Shown here: in pieces, positions 34,433-42,548 of the stretch
Layout of the letters: the number at the start of each line of letters is the position of its first letter
How positions within the stretch are numbered: the stretch's first letter is position 1
NCBI GenBank assembly: GCA_022566015.1
Contig: JADFJT010000008.1
Span: 1-42,548, forward strand
Direction of reading: 5' to 3'
Origin: Pseudomonadota bacterium
Lineage (GTDB): Bacteria; Pseudomonadota; Gammaproteobacteria; GCA-001735895
DNA length: 42,548 nucleotides
Translations under genes and position numbers: made by a program
The notes under the pieces: model-generated
Database searches by the model: none
Told to the model about the DNA's origin: nothing
What the model saw: only the letters and a program-made list of their open reading frames with translations

Positions 34433-35383
34433 GTGGATAGATGGTCTGGCAATAATTTACCCGAATTTTTAATCTTATGTGAAACCGCGGTGTTAAATTA
34501 CATCAAGCAACATTGGCGAGGAAATTTTTCATTAGTTCATGCCTTCTGGGTAAATTTAGTTCTTTTGTTTTTCGCGCTTGGATTTTTGGAGCGATTTATA
34601 TTCCCACCCTATATCGAGGATGAGATAGCGGTCACCGCCTCCGTATTCATTTACGCCGTCGTGGTAAAGTTGATTATTTATCCCTGGCAGGTAGTTGGTG
34701 TATTACGCACCTGCGATTTACGTATAAAATCCAACACCGGTAGGTCGTGGGCGACAGCTGCCCAGACCGCGCTGGTATTGAGTCTGGCGGTAACCTTGCT
34801 AGCCACGATCGAGACCTGGCAGTCATTGCAGGTCTTTAAAAGGGATATGCTACTCAAGGAGGTGAGCTCGCCAGAACCCCTGTATTCACTGGACCTGATA
34901 GAGCAGGAAACGCTGATTCATCTGCGTGGCCCATTTCAAATTGGTATCACCAATCGGGTCGCGGATATGATAGAGCGATATCCAGAGATAACCGGGATCA
35001 TTCTAGACAGCGAGGGTGGCCAGATTTACGAGGGCAGGGGATTGGCCCGGCTAATCAGGGACAATAATCTGCAAACATTTTCCTTGGATCAATGCCTGTC
35101 GTCTTGCACCACTGCCTTTGTCGCGGGCACTACTCGAACACTGGGAATTAACGCGCGGCTGGGATTTCATCAATATAAGACTTACAGCCTTATTCCTTCT
35201 ATCGACGTTGTAGCGGAACAGGCGAAAGACATGGCGATTTTCGTGGAACAGGGGGTTTCACCGGAGTTTCTCGAAAAAATTTTTATCCACCCTCCTAAGA
35301 GCATGTGGTGGCCGGAAATTGACGAGTTGATAAACGCTGGGGTTGTCCACCAGACAGGGTACTCACCAGGGAACCCCTATTAA
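34433..35383 (+). CDS. Membrane-anchored Clp-fold (ClpP/crotonase-like) protein
   Basis: The 316-residue product has three predicted helices (about residues 34-51, 66-84 and 110-128) and then a periplasmic domain with ClpP-like features: IILDSEGGQIYEGRGLARLI at 189-208, LSSCTTAFVAGTTRT at 222-236, where the Ser-Ser-Cys step is at the position of the nucleophile, and LGFHQYKT at 243-250 with a His at the ClpP catalytic position. This matches the uncharacterised COG3904-type periplasmic proteins. A proteolytic or chaperone role in the envelope is inference. The start may be GTG at 34433 or a GTG further in; no ribosome binding site is clear. Confidence 0.7.
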   Translation: MDRWSGNNLPEFLILCETAVLNYIKQHWRGNFSLVHAFWVNLVLLFFALGFLERFIFPPYIEDEIAVTASVFIYAVVVKLIIYPWQVVGVLRTCDLRIKSNTGRSWATAAQTALVLSLAVTLLATIETWQSLQVFKRDMLLKEVSSPEPLYSLDLIEQETLIHLRGPFQIGITNRVADMIERYPEITGIILDSEGGQIYEGRGLARLIRDNNLQTFSLDQCLSSCTTAFVAGTTRTLGINARLGFHQYKTYSLIPSIDVVAEQAKDMAIFVEQGVSPEFLEKIFIHPPKSMWWPEIDELINAGVVHQTGYSPGNPY

Positions 35384-35385
35384 GC

Positions 35386-35420
35386 ATCTGGTCGGCCAGG
35401 ATTTGATCAGAGGTTTCCCG
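35386..35420. repeat. Short palindromic repeat with IS5-like end motif (copy b)
   Basis: CTGG-TCGG-CCAG (35388-35399) is followed by TTGATCAGAGGTTTCC (35403-35418). On the minus strand the latter is GGAAACCTCTGATCAA, matching copies at 221-260 and 42447-42484. It fills the 43-base gap between two convergent genes, so it may serve as a terminator. Confidence 0.4.
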
Positions 35421-35426
35421 AGGGAA

Positions 35427-36278
35427 TTAATGCGGGGTAATACCGCGTAAGCGTTCGTTGCGGCGACGCAACAGTTCTAATAAAATTAACATTATTACTG
35501 AAAGAGTAATCAGTATAGTAGCAACCGCCATGATGGTAGGACTGATCTGCTCCCTGATTCCAGAAAACATTTGCCAGGGTATGGTTCTTTGTTTGTAGCT
35601 TCCCACGAATAACACCACCACGACTTCGTCGAATGAAGTGATAAACGCGAACAGCGCCCCGGAGATGACCCCGGGCATAATCAATGGCACCGTGATATGA
35701 AAGAATGTATGGGTAGGGGGAGATCCCAGGCTGGCGGCAGCGCGGGTGAGACTGTGATCAAACCCGGATAGCGTGGCGGTCACTACAATCACCACAAATG
35801 GCGTTGCCAGCGCCGAATGTGCCAATATGACCCCGATATGAGTACCCTGTAAACCGATTCTTGAATAAAAGAAAAACATCCCTGCTGCGGAAATGATCAG
35901 TGGAACCACCATCGGCGAGATCAATAAACCCATTATCGTGGTTTTAAACGGGAAATCGGGTCGACTCAATCCCAGCGCGGCCAGCGTGCCCAGAAAAGTG
36001 GATATAATCGTTGCGAAAAACGCGATGATGAAACTGTTTTTAACCGCGCCCTGCCAGTTCAGGCTGGTGAAAAATTCCTGGTACCACTTGGTGGTAAAGG
36101 CTTCGGGTTGAAGACGTAGCATTTCCGCAGTAAAGGAAAAATAGGGCTGTTGATTAAACGACAGCGGCAGAATAATCAGGATTGGAAATATCAGGAAAAA
36201 AAATACTGATACGCAAATAGCGATAAAGCAGTAATGCCAGACGCGCTCGCCTATTGAGGCGTGTATCGGTAGTGCCAT
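35427..36278 (-). CDS. Polyamine-type ABC transporter permease, PotC-like
   Basis: The 283-residue inner-membrane subunit has six predicted helices and the EAA loop as RAAASLGSPPTHTFFHITVPLIMPGVISGALFAF. The N-terminal segment IFPILIILPLSFNQQPYFSF and FDEVVVVLFVGSYKQRTIPWQMFSGIREQISPTIMAVATIL are typical of the PotC subfamily. It starts four bases after the PotB-like gene and is the last of the four-gene operon. The family transports spermidine and putrescine, but related systems take other organic cations, so the substrate is not certain. Confidence 0.93.
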   Translation of the reverse strand: MALPIHASIGERVWHYCFIAICVSVFFFLIFPILIILPLSFNQQPYFSFTAEMLRLQPEAFTTKWYQEFFTSLNWQGAVKNSFIIAFFATIISTFLGTLAALGLSRPDFPFKTTIMGLLISPMVVPLIISAAGMFFFYSRIGLQGTHIGVILAHSALATPFVVIVVTATLSGFDHSLTRAAASLGSPPTHTFFHITVPLIMPGVISGALFAFITSFDEVVVVLFVGSYKQRTIPWQMFSGIREQISPTIMAVATILITLSVIMLILLELLRRRNERLRGITPH

Positions 36279-36282
36279 AAGT

Positions 36283-37554
36283 CTACCCCAGCCTCATGTT
36301 ACTGATACCGACAATTTTGTCGTACAAGATATACAGGATCAATACCAGGGCCAGCAGTATGGCTCCGAGCGCAGCGGCCAGGCCCCAGTTCAAAGACGAC
36401 GAGATATGATGAGCGATAAAGTTGCTGATCAAGGTGCCCTTGGTGCCGCCAACCAGCGCCGGCGTGATGTAGTAACCAATGGCCAATATAAAAACCAGGA
36501 TACCGCCCGCTCCAATACCGGCGATGGTATTGGGCAGGTAAACGCGCCGAAACGCGGTAAAAGGTGTTGCACCCATCGACCGTGCAGCCCGCACGTAGCT
36601 GGGCGGAATGGTTTTCATCACGCTAAACAGCGGTAAAACCATGAATGGAAGCAGAATATGGGTCATCGCGATAATGGTGCCAGTTTCGTTATGGATCATC
36701 GCCAGTCGACCGTCATCGCTGAGCACTCCTATGGCAACCAGTATGTCGTTAATCACCCCTTCTTTTTGTAAAAGCGCAATCCAGGCCGAGGTTCTTACCA
36801 ACAGCGAGGTCCAGAATGGAAGCAGCACCAGGATGATTAACAGGTTACTGGTTTTGGTTTTGACGGTCGCCATCAGATAGGCGATCGGGTAACCTAAAAT
36901 GATAGTGAGCAGAGTTATCGCGGTACTTAGCTTGATGGTTCGCCAAAATAGCCCTAAATAGATCTGGCGGTCCTCGTCTTTCATCGAGATCGAGCCATCG
37001 CTGGTCTTTTTGGCATCGACGGCGGACAGGTAGTAGGAACTGGTGTATTTACCACTTTCCCGCTTGATCAGTCTCCAGGTTTCGAGTTTGCCCCATTTTT
37101 TATCCAGGGCAATCATTGTCTCGGTTGCCGATTCCGGGGTTTCCACTTTTTTAATCTTGCGCGCGGTTTTTCTAAAAAGGCTGGACATGCCCGATAGTTC
37201 ATAATTCAGGCGCCTGCCCAGTCGGCTGATGGTTTTTTCTATTGCACCAGCTTTAAAGTCTTTGAAAAGCGCCTGGAATGTCGCCTCATCGGGCAATTCG
37301 GTGGAATTGAGTTCCCAGTTCCTGATTTCTACCACGACAGTAGGGAATTGTTCGGCAACAATTGAATTATCGACACTTCGAAGCAGCATATCGAAGATGG
37401 GAATAAGGAAGGTGATCAAAACGAAAAAGAACAGTGGCGCTACCAACAGTAATGCTGTCTTTTTTCGCTGCCAGAGCGCCTTTTTCAGGCTGATCTTCAA
37501 TGGAACGCCATCAGCGGTTGTAATCACTTCATTTTGTGCTTCGGCAATTGCCAT
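36283..37554 (-). CDS. Polyamine-type ABC transporter permease, PotB-like, with large periplasmic insertion
   Basis: The 423-residue subunit has six helices like PotB, but between helix one (LLLVAPLFFFVLITFLIPIF) and the conserved FWRTIKLSTAITLLTIILGYPIAYLM it carries about 145 extra residues rich in Lys, Glu and Thr, such as GKYTSSYYLSAVDAKKTSDGS. Classical PotB is near 280 residues. The EAA loop RAARSMGATPFTAFRRVYLPNTIAGIGAGGILVF is intact. The insertion should lie in the periplasm and may contact the binding protein. It lies between the binding protein and the PotC-like gene. Confidence 0.92.
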   Translation of the reverse strand: MAIAEAQNEVITTADGVPLKISLKKALWQRKKTALLLVAPLFFFVLITFLIPIFDMLLRSVDNSIVAEQFPTVVVEIRNWELNSTELPDEATFQALFKDFKAGAIEKTISRLGRRLNYELSGMSSLFRKTARKIKKVETPESATETMIALDKKWGKLETWRLIKRESGKYTSSYYLSAVDAKKTSDGSISMKDEDRQIYLGLFWRTIKLSTAITLLTIILGYPIAYLMATVKTKTSNLLIILVLLPFWTSLLVRTSAWIALLQKEGVINDILVAIGVLSDDGRLAMIHNETGTIIAMTHILLPFMVLPLFSVMKTIPPSYVRAARSMGATPFTAFRRVYLPNTIAGIGAGGILVFILAIGYYITPALVGGTKGTLISNFIAHHISSSLNWGLAAALGAILLALVLILYILYDKIVGISNMRLG

Positions 37555-37637
37555 TTTTACCCTGGTTCCATTGTTAAGTCCGGGGTCCTTTTTCTATCGG
37601 GACCCCGGATTGTATTGCTAGAGACGATCTTAACGAT

Positions 37638-38732
37638 CTACCCTTTAGCTAGCCATGCTTCGAAACGCTCGGTCAAATCATCCTTGTTATCCGCCCACCA
37701 CAGGAAGTCAAAGAAAAACGCACCTTTCATATTTTCGGGCGCAGTAGGCATATGCGGAGCCATATCTATGCCCAGATCGGCATGCTTACCAACCAACTTT
37801 GCCGAAGATGCGCGTAACGGACCATAAGAAATGTACTTGGCCTGGTCTGCATTACGTTGGGTATCCGATGCGAAACGCAGATATTTCATGACTTCAGCCT
37901 TATTGGGGGCTCCTTTAGGGACTACCCAGCCGTCCAGCTGGATCGCTTGTGCATCCCAGAGCATTTTTATCGGCTGCTTGTCGACAACGATCGCCTGAAA
38001 CAGCCGGCCGTTGTAAGCGGAACCAAATGCAACTTCTCCATCAGATAGTAATTGCATCGGCTGGGAACCTTTGGTCCACCAGATAACCTGGTCCTTGATA
38101 GTGTCGAGTTTTGCAAAAGCTCTCTTGACACCTGCCTCGGTATCCAGCACTTTATAAACATCTTTTACAGGGACACCGTCGGCAATCAAGGCCCATTCCA
38201 GGTTCGGATCGGGACGCTTTTCCAACGCACGCTTTCCGGGAAATTTCTTCAGGTCGAATAGATCCGCCATCTTGGTAGGCTCGACATCGAAAATATCAGA
38301 ACGATAGCCAAGAGTGGTTGAATAGGCGATCTGCGGTATAAAGCAGGGTGATACAATCGACTCACCAAAATCTACACTGGCCGGGGTTCCGTCTGGTGCA
38401 GGATCCAGTACCGTATCAAAGTCGATTTCTTCAACCAGTCCTTCGTCACACAGCGTAATTGCAGCAGGTGCTTCCGCGTCGAGTAAATCCCAGGTGACAT
38501 TGCCGGCTTCCACCATTGCGCGAAGCTTTGATGCGCCCTCCGAGGAGGAATCATCGTTGACAATTTTAATGTCCGGATTCAGGGCCATGTAAGGATCGTG
38601 GTAGGCGCGCTGCTGGCTCATAGTGTAGGCGCCTCCCCAGGACACTATAACCAACGTAGTTTCTGCCTGGGCAGCGACCACAATCGTGGTTGTTGCTACC
38701 GCCAGCAGGGCTTGTTTAAAAATCTTATTCAT
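37638..38732 (-). CDS. Polyamine-type ABC transporter periplasmic substrate-binding protein, PotD-like
   Basis: The 364-residue product has a signal peptide (hydrophobic to residue 20, cleavage near AQA) and a two-lobed binding-protein fold of the PotD/PotF group: LVIVSWGGAYTMSQQRAYHDPYMALNP, WDLLDAEAPAAITLCDEGLVEEID, IPQIAYSTTLGYRSD, and WWTKGSQPMQLLSDGEVAFGSAYNGR. A cysteine pair, one in TLCDEG and one in SPCFIPQ, could form a disulfide. The start at 38732 has GAGGAG eight bases upstream; an earlier start is rejected because it would put charged residues before the signal peptide. The ligand is probably a polyamine or similar cation. Confidence 0.93.
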   Translation of the reverse strand: MNKIFKQALLAVATTTIVVAAQAETTLVIVSWGGAYTMSQQRAYHDPYMALNPDIKIVNDDSSSEGASKLRAMVEAGNVTWDLLDAEAPAAITLCDEGLVEEIDFDTVLDPAPDGTPASVDFGESIVSPCFIPQIAYSTTLGYRSDIFDVEPTKMADLFDLKKFPGKRALEKRPDPNLEWALIADGVPVKDVYKVLDTEAGVKRAFAKLDTIKDQVIWWTKGSQPMQLLSDGEVAFGSAYNGRLFQAIVVDKQPIKMLWDAQAIQLDGWVVPKGAPNKAEVMKYLRFASDTQRNADQAKYISYGPLRASSAKLVGKHADLGIDMAPHMPTAPENMKGAFFFDFLWWADNKDDLTERFEAWLAKG

Positions 38733-38808
38733 TAAAATATGCTCCTCTGTTGTATATCTAGTTATCAATAAACGAAAATTAATCGAGCGAAGTGTCCACC
38801 TTTAAATG

Positions 38809-39906
38809 CTAGTCTGATGGATCCAGGGCTCGACAGTCTTCCGCTGTCCAGCCGATATTAACCGTATCACCTTGTTTGAGGTGTGCGTGATCGGCTGAAT
38901 TCGGAATTTTTACAATAAAATCGTCGTGGCCACATACGGTAAATCGGGTACGGATGTGATCCCCGAGGTAAATCAGTTCTTCGGCAACGCCGGAGAAAAT
39001 ATTGGGTAGTGCGCCCGGTTCCGGGTTAACTGTGACGCGCTCGGGTCGCAACGACAGGGTACAGCGTACGCCGACACCTTCGACCTTGACTTTTTTGGCA
39101 ATTATGGTACCCGCGTTATTGTCGATTTCGACCTTGACGGTATCACCATAGTCTTCGATAACCTTGCCCAGAAAGCGGTTGTTTTCGCCGATAAAATTAG
39201 CGCAAAAAGCATTGTCCGGTTCTTCGTATAATACTTGGGGTGGCGCGCACTGCTGGATGATGCCATCGTCGAATACCGCGATTCGGTTCGACATGGTCAA
39301 GGCTTCGCTCTGGTCGTGGGTAACATAAACCACGGTAAGCCCCAGGTTTTCATGGATATGCTTGATTTCGTATTGCATTTGCTCGCGCAGGTTTTTATCC
39401 AGTGCACCCAATGGCTCATCCATTAATACCAGGTCCGGATCGAATACCAGCGAGCGCGCGACCGCGACACGTTGCTGCTGTCCACCGGACAACTGCGCGG
39501 GGCGACGATCGCCAAAGGTGCCCAGCTGTACCATGTCGAGTGCCCGTTTGACGCGGGTTTCGCGTTCGGATTTGTCTATGTTGCGCACTTCCAGCGGGAA
39601 AGCGAGATTTTCGGAAACCGTCATATGCGGGAAAAGCGCATAGTTCTGGAATACCATTCCGATGCCGCGCTTGTGCGGTGGAACTTTATTGATTGCTTTG
39701 CCTTTTAGATAAATTTCGCCGTAGGTAGCCGGTTCGAAACCGGCAAGCATCAACAGGCAGGTTGTTTTACCGGACCCCGACGGACCCAGCATGGTGAGAA
39801 ACTCACCCTCCGCCACGTCCAGATTCAAATCTTTCACGACTAGAATTTCGCCGTCGTAACTTTTTTGAATGTTAACGAATTGAACAAGGGGTGTATCACC
39901 AGGCAT
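38809..39906 (-). CDS. potA: Polyamine-type ABC transporter ATPase, PotA-like
   Basis: The 365-residue ATPase is the first gene of the importer operon. It has Walker A GPSGSGKTT near residue 41, the Q-loop VFQNYALFPHMTVSENL, the signature LSGGQQQRVAVARSL, Walker B DLVLMDEPLGALDKNLR, the switch THDQSEA, and a C-terminal TOBE-type domain from about residue 280 (RCTLSLRPERVTVNPEPG). This layout is that of PotA and other spermidine/putrescine ATPases. The 425-base region upstream holds no supported gene and may contain its promoter, for example around TTATAC near 39949. Confidence 0.94.
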   Translation of the reverse strand: MPGDTPLVQFVNIQKSYDGEILVVKDLNLDVAEGEFLTMLGPSGSGKTTCLLMLAGFEPATYGEIYLKGKAINKVPPHKRGIGMVFQNYALFPHMTVSENLAFPLEVRNIDKSERETRVKRALDMVQLGTFGDRRPAQLSGGQQQRVAVARSLVFDPDLVLMDEPLGALDKNLREQMQYEIKHIHENLGLTVVYVTHDQSEALTMSNRIAVFDDGIIQQCAPPQVLYEEPDNAFCANFIGENNRFLGKVIEDYGDTVKVEIDNNAGTIIAKKVKVEGVGVRCTLSLRPERVTVNPEPGALPNIFSGVAEELIYLGDHIRTRFTVCGHDDFIVKIPNSADHAHLKQGDTVNIGWTAEDCRALDPSD

Positions 39907-40331
39907 ATTTAAATATTCTCAAATAGATGAAATCAGAGCGCTTGTATAATCCGCACTAAAATATTAATTTTATCGGAATCCTGAGCCCCCTCGACCCGGT
40001 TCCTAATGTATTACGAGGTCAACCATAGCTATCTTGATCGGCAAAATCAATAGTAAAGATTAAACATGTCCATACCCAGCAATAGTACTAAGCGACGGCA
40101 GGTGATTAATCTAGGTCAGAGATTCCGGCGATCATGCGAAGAGCTCGTCCTGTAATGGTTTCGAAAAAAAATACTGGACCACCCTTTAGCGACAGTGACT
40201 CGTGATTCGAATATAGTGCCAGGTGAGGTGCAGCTCATTCTGCTAGCCTATTGTCGAACTGACCAGGGCATAGGGGTAACTCTGATTTTTTAAAAGGTTC
40301 CATAAATTGAATTTACTGATAATTATTAACA
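39907..40331. other. 425-bp divergent gap between the potA-like and GMC genes
   Basis: I see no convincing gene. A 29-codon frame at 40065-40154 starting MSIPSNSTKRRQ has no ribosome binding site and no recognised family. A GTCAGAGATTCC segment near 40115 is a weak match to the IS5-like motif. Short AT-rich stretches next to both starts are likely promoters, but no hexamer pair stands out. A run of A sits at 40165-40172. Confidence 0.4.
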
Positions 40332-41927
40332 TTGATAGAATTTGATTTTATCATAGTAGGCGCCGGCTCCGCCGGGTGTGTGCTGGCTAATCGCCTGTCT
40401 GAAAATCCTGCTCATCGAGTGTTGCTAATCGAAGCTGGCGGTGAAGACTGGCACCCGTGGATCCATATCCCGGTTGGCTACTTCAAGACCATGCACAATC
40501 CCGCCTTCGACTGGTGTTATCTGACCGAGCCCGATAGTGGTATCGCGGGTAGGCAGTTGCAGTGGCCACGCGGAAAGGTGCTCGGTGGTTCTAGTTCGCT
40601 CAACGGGCTGCTATATGTTCGAGGCCAGGCGCAGGATTATGACCGATGGGCAGCTCTCGGAAATAAAGGCTGGAGCTATGAAGACGTACTGCCATTTTTT
40701 AAAAAGTCGGAAGACAACGAGCGCGGTGCCGATGAGTTTCATGCGGTGGGCGGCCTGCAAAAAGTTTCGGATTTGAGATTGCGCCGACCGATTGCCGAGC
40801 ATTTTATCCGTGCGGCGACCGAGATCGGTATTCCATTAAATGAAGATTATAACGGGGCAACGCAGGAAGGGGTCGGATATTTTCAGCAAACTGCCTATAA
40901 GGGTATGCGCTGGAGTACAGCCAAAAGTTTTCTGAAACCTGCTCGACATCGAAAAAATTTAAGCGTAATAACTAAAGCGCAGGTAACGAAATTATCATTA
41001 ATCGGCCGACGTGTTACCGGGCTTGAGTACATCCGGGCTGGAAAGTCGCATAGGGTTCAAGCGACCGCTGAAGTGATCTTAAGCGCTGGCACGATTAACA
41101 CGCCACAAATACTGCAATGCTCCGGCATCGGTGACCCGGACTGGCTAGTACAGGCAGGGGTGGAAACTACGCACGCATTACCCGGCGTGGGCAGAAACTT
41201 GCAGGATCACCTGCAAATCAGGCTGGTGTTCAAAACCAGCGCACGAACCTTGAACGATGAACTGAATAGCCCGCTCAAAAAACTCAAAGTTGGGTTGCAG
41301 TATATTCTTACCCGCACTGGCCCTTTAACCCTGGCAGCGAGCCAGGTAGTCGTATTTACGCGCTCCAACCCATCGGTAGAGCGTCCAGATATTGAATTTC
41401 ACATGCAACCCTTCAGCGCGGATAAGCCGGGTGAAGGGGTGCATCCGTTCTCGGCATTCACTTCTTCGGTGTGCCAGCTTCGCCCGTATAGTCGGGGCGA
41501 GATACGCATCAGGTCTAACGACCCGATGCAATACCCGGCTATTTATGCCAATTATCTATCCGACGAACGCGATTGTCAGGTTGCCGTTGATGGTATTAAG
41601 GTGGCACGACGCATCGCCGAGGCACCGTCGTTGAAGCAACACATCATCGATGAATACGTACCTGGCTGCCAATACAAAAGCGACCAGGAATTACTCCAGG
41701 CTGCGCGCGAACACAGTCAGACGATTTACCACCCAGTCGGTACCTGCAAGATGGGACAGGATGACCTCGCTGTGGTCGATTCGCGTTTACGCGTGCACGG
41801 AATCGAAAATCTCAGGGTCGCCGATGCATCGATCATGCCCGAAATCATTTCGGGTAATACTAACGCACCAACCATCATGATTGGCGAGAAAGCCGCGCAG
41901 ATGATTTTGCAGGATAGACGAAGATAA
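40332..41927 (+). CDS. GMC family FAD-dependent oxidoreductase (choline dehydrogenase-like)
   Basis: The 531-residue product is a glucose-methanol-choline flavoenzyme that oxidises an alcohol group. It has the FAD site DFIIVGAGSAGCVLANRLSENP, the GMC signatures PRGKVLGGSSSLNGLLYVRGQ and GTINTPQILQCSGIG, an RNLQDHLQ segment, the catalytic His in YHPVGTCKMG and the closing NTNAPTIMIGEKAAQM. Length agrees with BetA-type proteins. The start is TTG at 40332 with no clear ribosome binding site. The neighbouring importer may supply a nitrogen-containing substrate, but choline is not proven; betaine aldehyde dehydrogenase is not here. Confidence 0.9.
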   Translation: MIEFDFIIVGAGSAGCVLANRLSENPAHRVLLIEAGGEDWHPWIHIPVGYFKTMHNPAFDWCYLTEPDSGIAGRQLQWPRGKVLGGSSSLNGLLYVRGQAQDYDRWAALGNKGWSYEDVLPFFKKSEDNERGADEFHAVGGLQKVSDLRLRRPIAEHFIRAATEIGIPLNEDYNGATQEGVGYFQQTAYKGMRWSTAKSFLKPARHRKNLSVITKAQVTKLSLIGRRVTGLEYIRAGKSHRVQATAEVILSAGTINTPQILQCSGIGDPDWLVQAGVETTHALPGVGRNLQDHLQIRLVFKTSARTLNDELNSPLKKLKVGLQYILTRTGPLTLAASQVVVFTRSNPSVERPDIEFHMQPFSADKPGEGVHPFSAFTSSVCQLRPYSRGEIRIRSNDPMQYPAIYANYLSDERDCQVAVDGIKVARRIAEAPSLKQHIIDEYVPGCQYKSDQELLQAAREHSQTIYHPVGTCKMGQDDLAVVDSRLRVHGIENLRVADASIMPEIISGNTNAPTIMIGEKAAQMILQDRRR

Positions 41928-42010
41928 ATAGGTATAGCCAGGCCCTCGACCCTCGAATCAACCGATGATAGAGCGCATAGTAATCAGAATGACCTAAGCC
42001 CTTTGTTCAA

Positions 42011-42237
42011 TTACTAGCCGATTTCGATGTCGGCGCGAAGCTAGAACAAGCTGACAAGGCGCAACGGGATGCACTAATGGCGTCGCCGGTCAGGTTGCTG
42101 CCGAGTTCCTGAGCAGCAAAACCAGAGGCCTGGATGATAAACTGGTCGATATCTACAGCGGAAATGGGCTTAAAGTCGTCGAAATGTACAGATCTCAAGC
42201 TGATGCCTGGAAATCCATTGCGTTGAAATCTTGTTAA
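42011..42237 (+). pseudogene. Frameshifted C-terminal remnant, TRAP substrate-receptor-like
   Basis: Two adjacent frames read LLADFDVGAKLEQADKAQRDALMA and, shifted by one near 42080, VAGQVAAEFLSSKTRG, then LDDKLVDIYSGNGLKVVEMY and AWKSIALKSC before a TAA at 42235-42237. The helix-rich, Lys/Glu-rich end with GLKVVEMYRSQADAW resembles the C-terminus of DctP-type TRAP solute receptors. No start codon or N-terminal two-thirds is present. A strong terminator follows three bases later, which supports a real former gene end. The family call is tentative. Confidence 0.4.
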
Positions 42238-42239
42238 GG

Positions 42240-42262
42240 AAACTCTGATGTGTCAGAGTTTT
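42240..42262 (+). terminator. Rho-independent terminator after the TRAP-like remnant
   Basis: AAACTCTGA (42240-42248) pairs perfectly with TCAGAGTTT (42253-42261) around a TGTG loop, with a T-run at 42259-42262. It lies three bases after the remnant's stop codon. Confidence 0.65.
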
Positions 42263-42446
42263 CGTGGTACATGGACAGGTTTTTGCTCCTCGGCAGTTGC
42301 TCCTGCACTGCTCTAATAAGTTACATCCATGTAACGATGCAAAACCTGCATTTCCCACTTCCATATGGGTCAGGTGCCACCAAAATCGATACCCGCAAGG
42401 TATTGATTTTGCAAGTAAAATGAAAATCACATTTTTCATTTTATGC

Positions 42447-42484
42447 CCTCTGGCAATTCAGGACGAATTGTTCAGAGGTTCCTT
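42447..42484. repeat. Short palindrome with IS5-like end motif (copy c)
   Basis: CCTCTG-G-CAATTC (42447-42459) faces GAATTG-TT-CAGAGG (42465-42478) across five bases, followed by TTCC and TTAA. The right arm reversed is GGAACCTCTGAACAATTC, like an IS5-type terminal repeat, and TTAA would fit as a target. Nothing else is recognised between 42263 and the window end. Confidence 0.45.
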
Positions 42485-42548
42485 AAATAATATTATTCGA
42501 GAATGTTCCGGGCGAAAAGGAGCGTAATATTCCGACCATTCTCAGTAT

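Noticed and set aside
40065-40154. Short frame starting MSIPSNSTKRRQ as a regulator gene
   Set aside because: Only 29 codons, no ribosome binding site, no recognisable fold.

Overview
The window reads as a chromosomal segment of a Gram-negative gammaproteobacterium of unidentified lineage. The evidence is gene order: lptD-surA-pdxA-rsmA-folA on the left and an Uup-type ABC-F gene followed by pcnB-folK-(deoxynucleoside kinase)-panB-panC on the right, both familiar gammaproteobacterial blocks. No rRNA, tRNA or CRISPR array was seen.

Layout. 1-7.5 kb: the end of an unidentified tail-anchored protein, an FHA-domain protein, then a minus-strand block for folate, rRNA methylation, vitamin B6 and outer-membrane biogenesis, and a DUF3179 protein. 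7.6-9.6 kb: glutathione-dependent formaldehyde detoxification (S-(hydroxymethyl)glutathione dehydrogenase plus S-formylglutathione hydrolase). 9.7-21.1 kb: a metal-response region made of three adjacent units, each with its own MerR-family regulator and an elongated-spacer, dyad-containing promoter. Unit 1 encodes an outer-membrane barrel, a periplasmic CxxC metal-binding domain, an NHL beta-propeller and a MerR regulator. Unit 2 encodes a MerR regulator, a tiny Cys-rich protein, a YVTN beta-propeller and a two-permease/one-ATPase FtsX/MacB-type ABC system; its transport genes are visibly GC-richer than the surroundings. Unit 3 is a mercury resistance locus with merT-merP on one side and merA-merF on the other side of merR, and two near-identical mer operators.

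21.3-23.1 kb: a cupin-like gene divergent from a WYL-domain regulator, then a 152-bp palindromic element. 23.1-29.3 kb: the panC/panB/dNK/folK/pcnB/ABC-F block. 29.4-35.4 kb: an SRAP-domain protein, a small conserved protein, a beta-hydroxyacid dehydrogenase, a TPR protein, an AEC-type carrier and a membrane-anchored Clp-fold protein. 35.4-39.9 kb: a complete polyamine-type ABC importer operon (ATPase, binding protein, two permeases). 40.3-41.9 kb: a GMC oxidoreductase. The right end holds a probable TRAP-receptor gene remnant with an intact terminator.

The most unusual part is 9.7-17.4 kb: two metal-type MerR operons whose structural genes (barrel, HMA, NHL propeller; Cys-rich peptide, YVTN propeller, FtsX-type ABC) do not match a metal resistance system I can name. 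Their joint role in envelope metal handling is inference from promoters, regulators and neighbourhood. Three intergenic sites also carry a motif resembling IS5-type terminal repeats.
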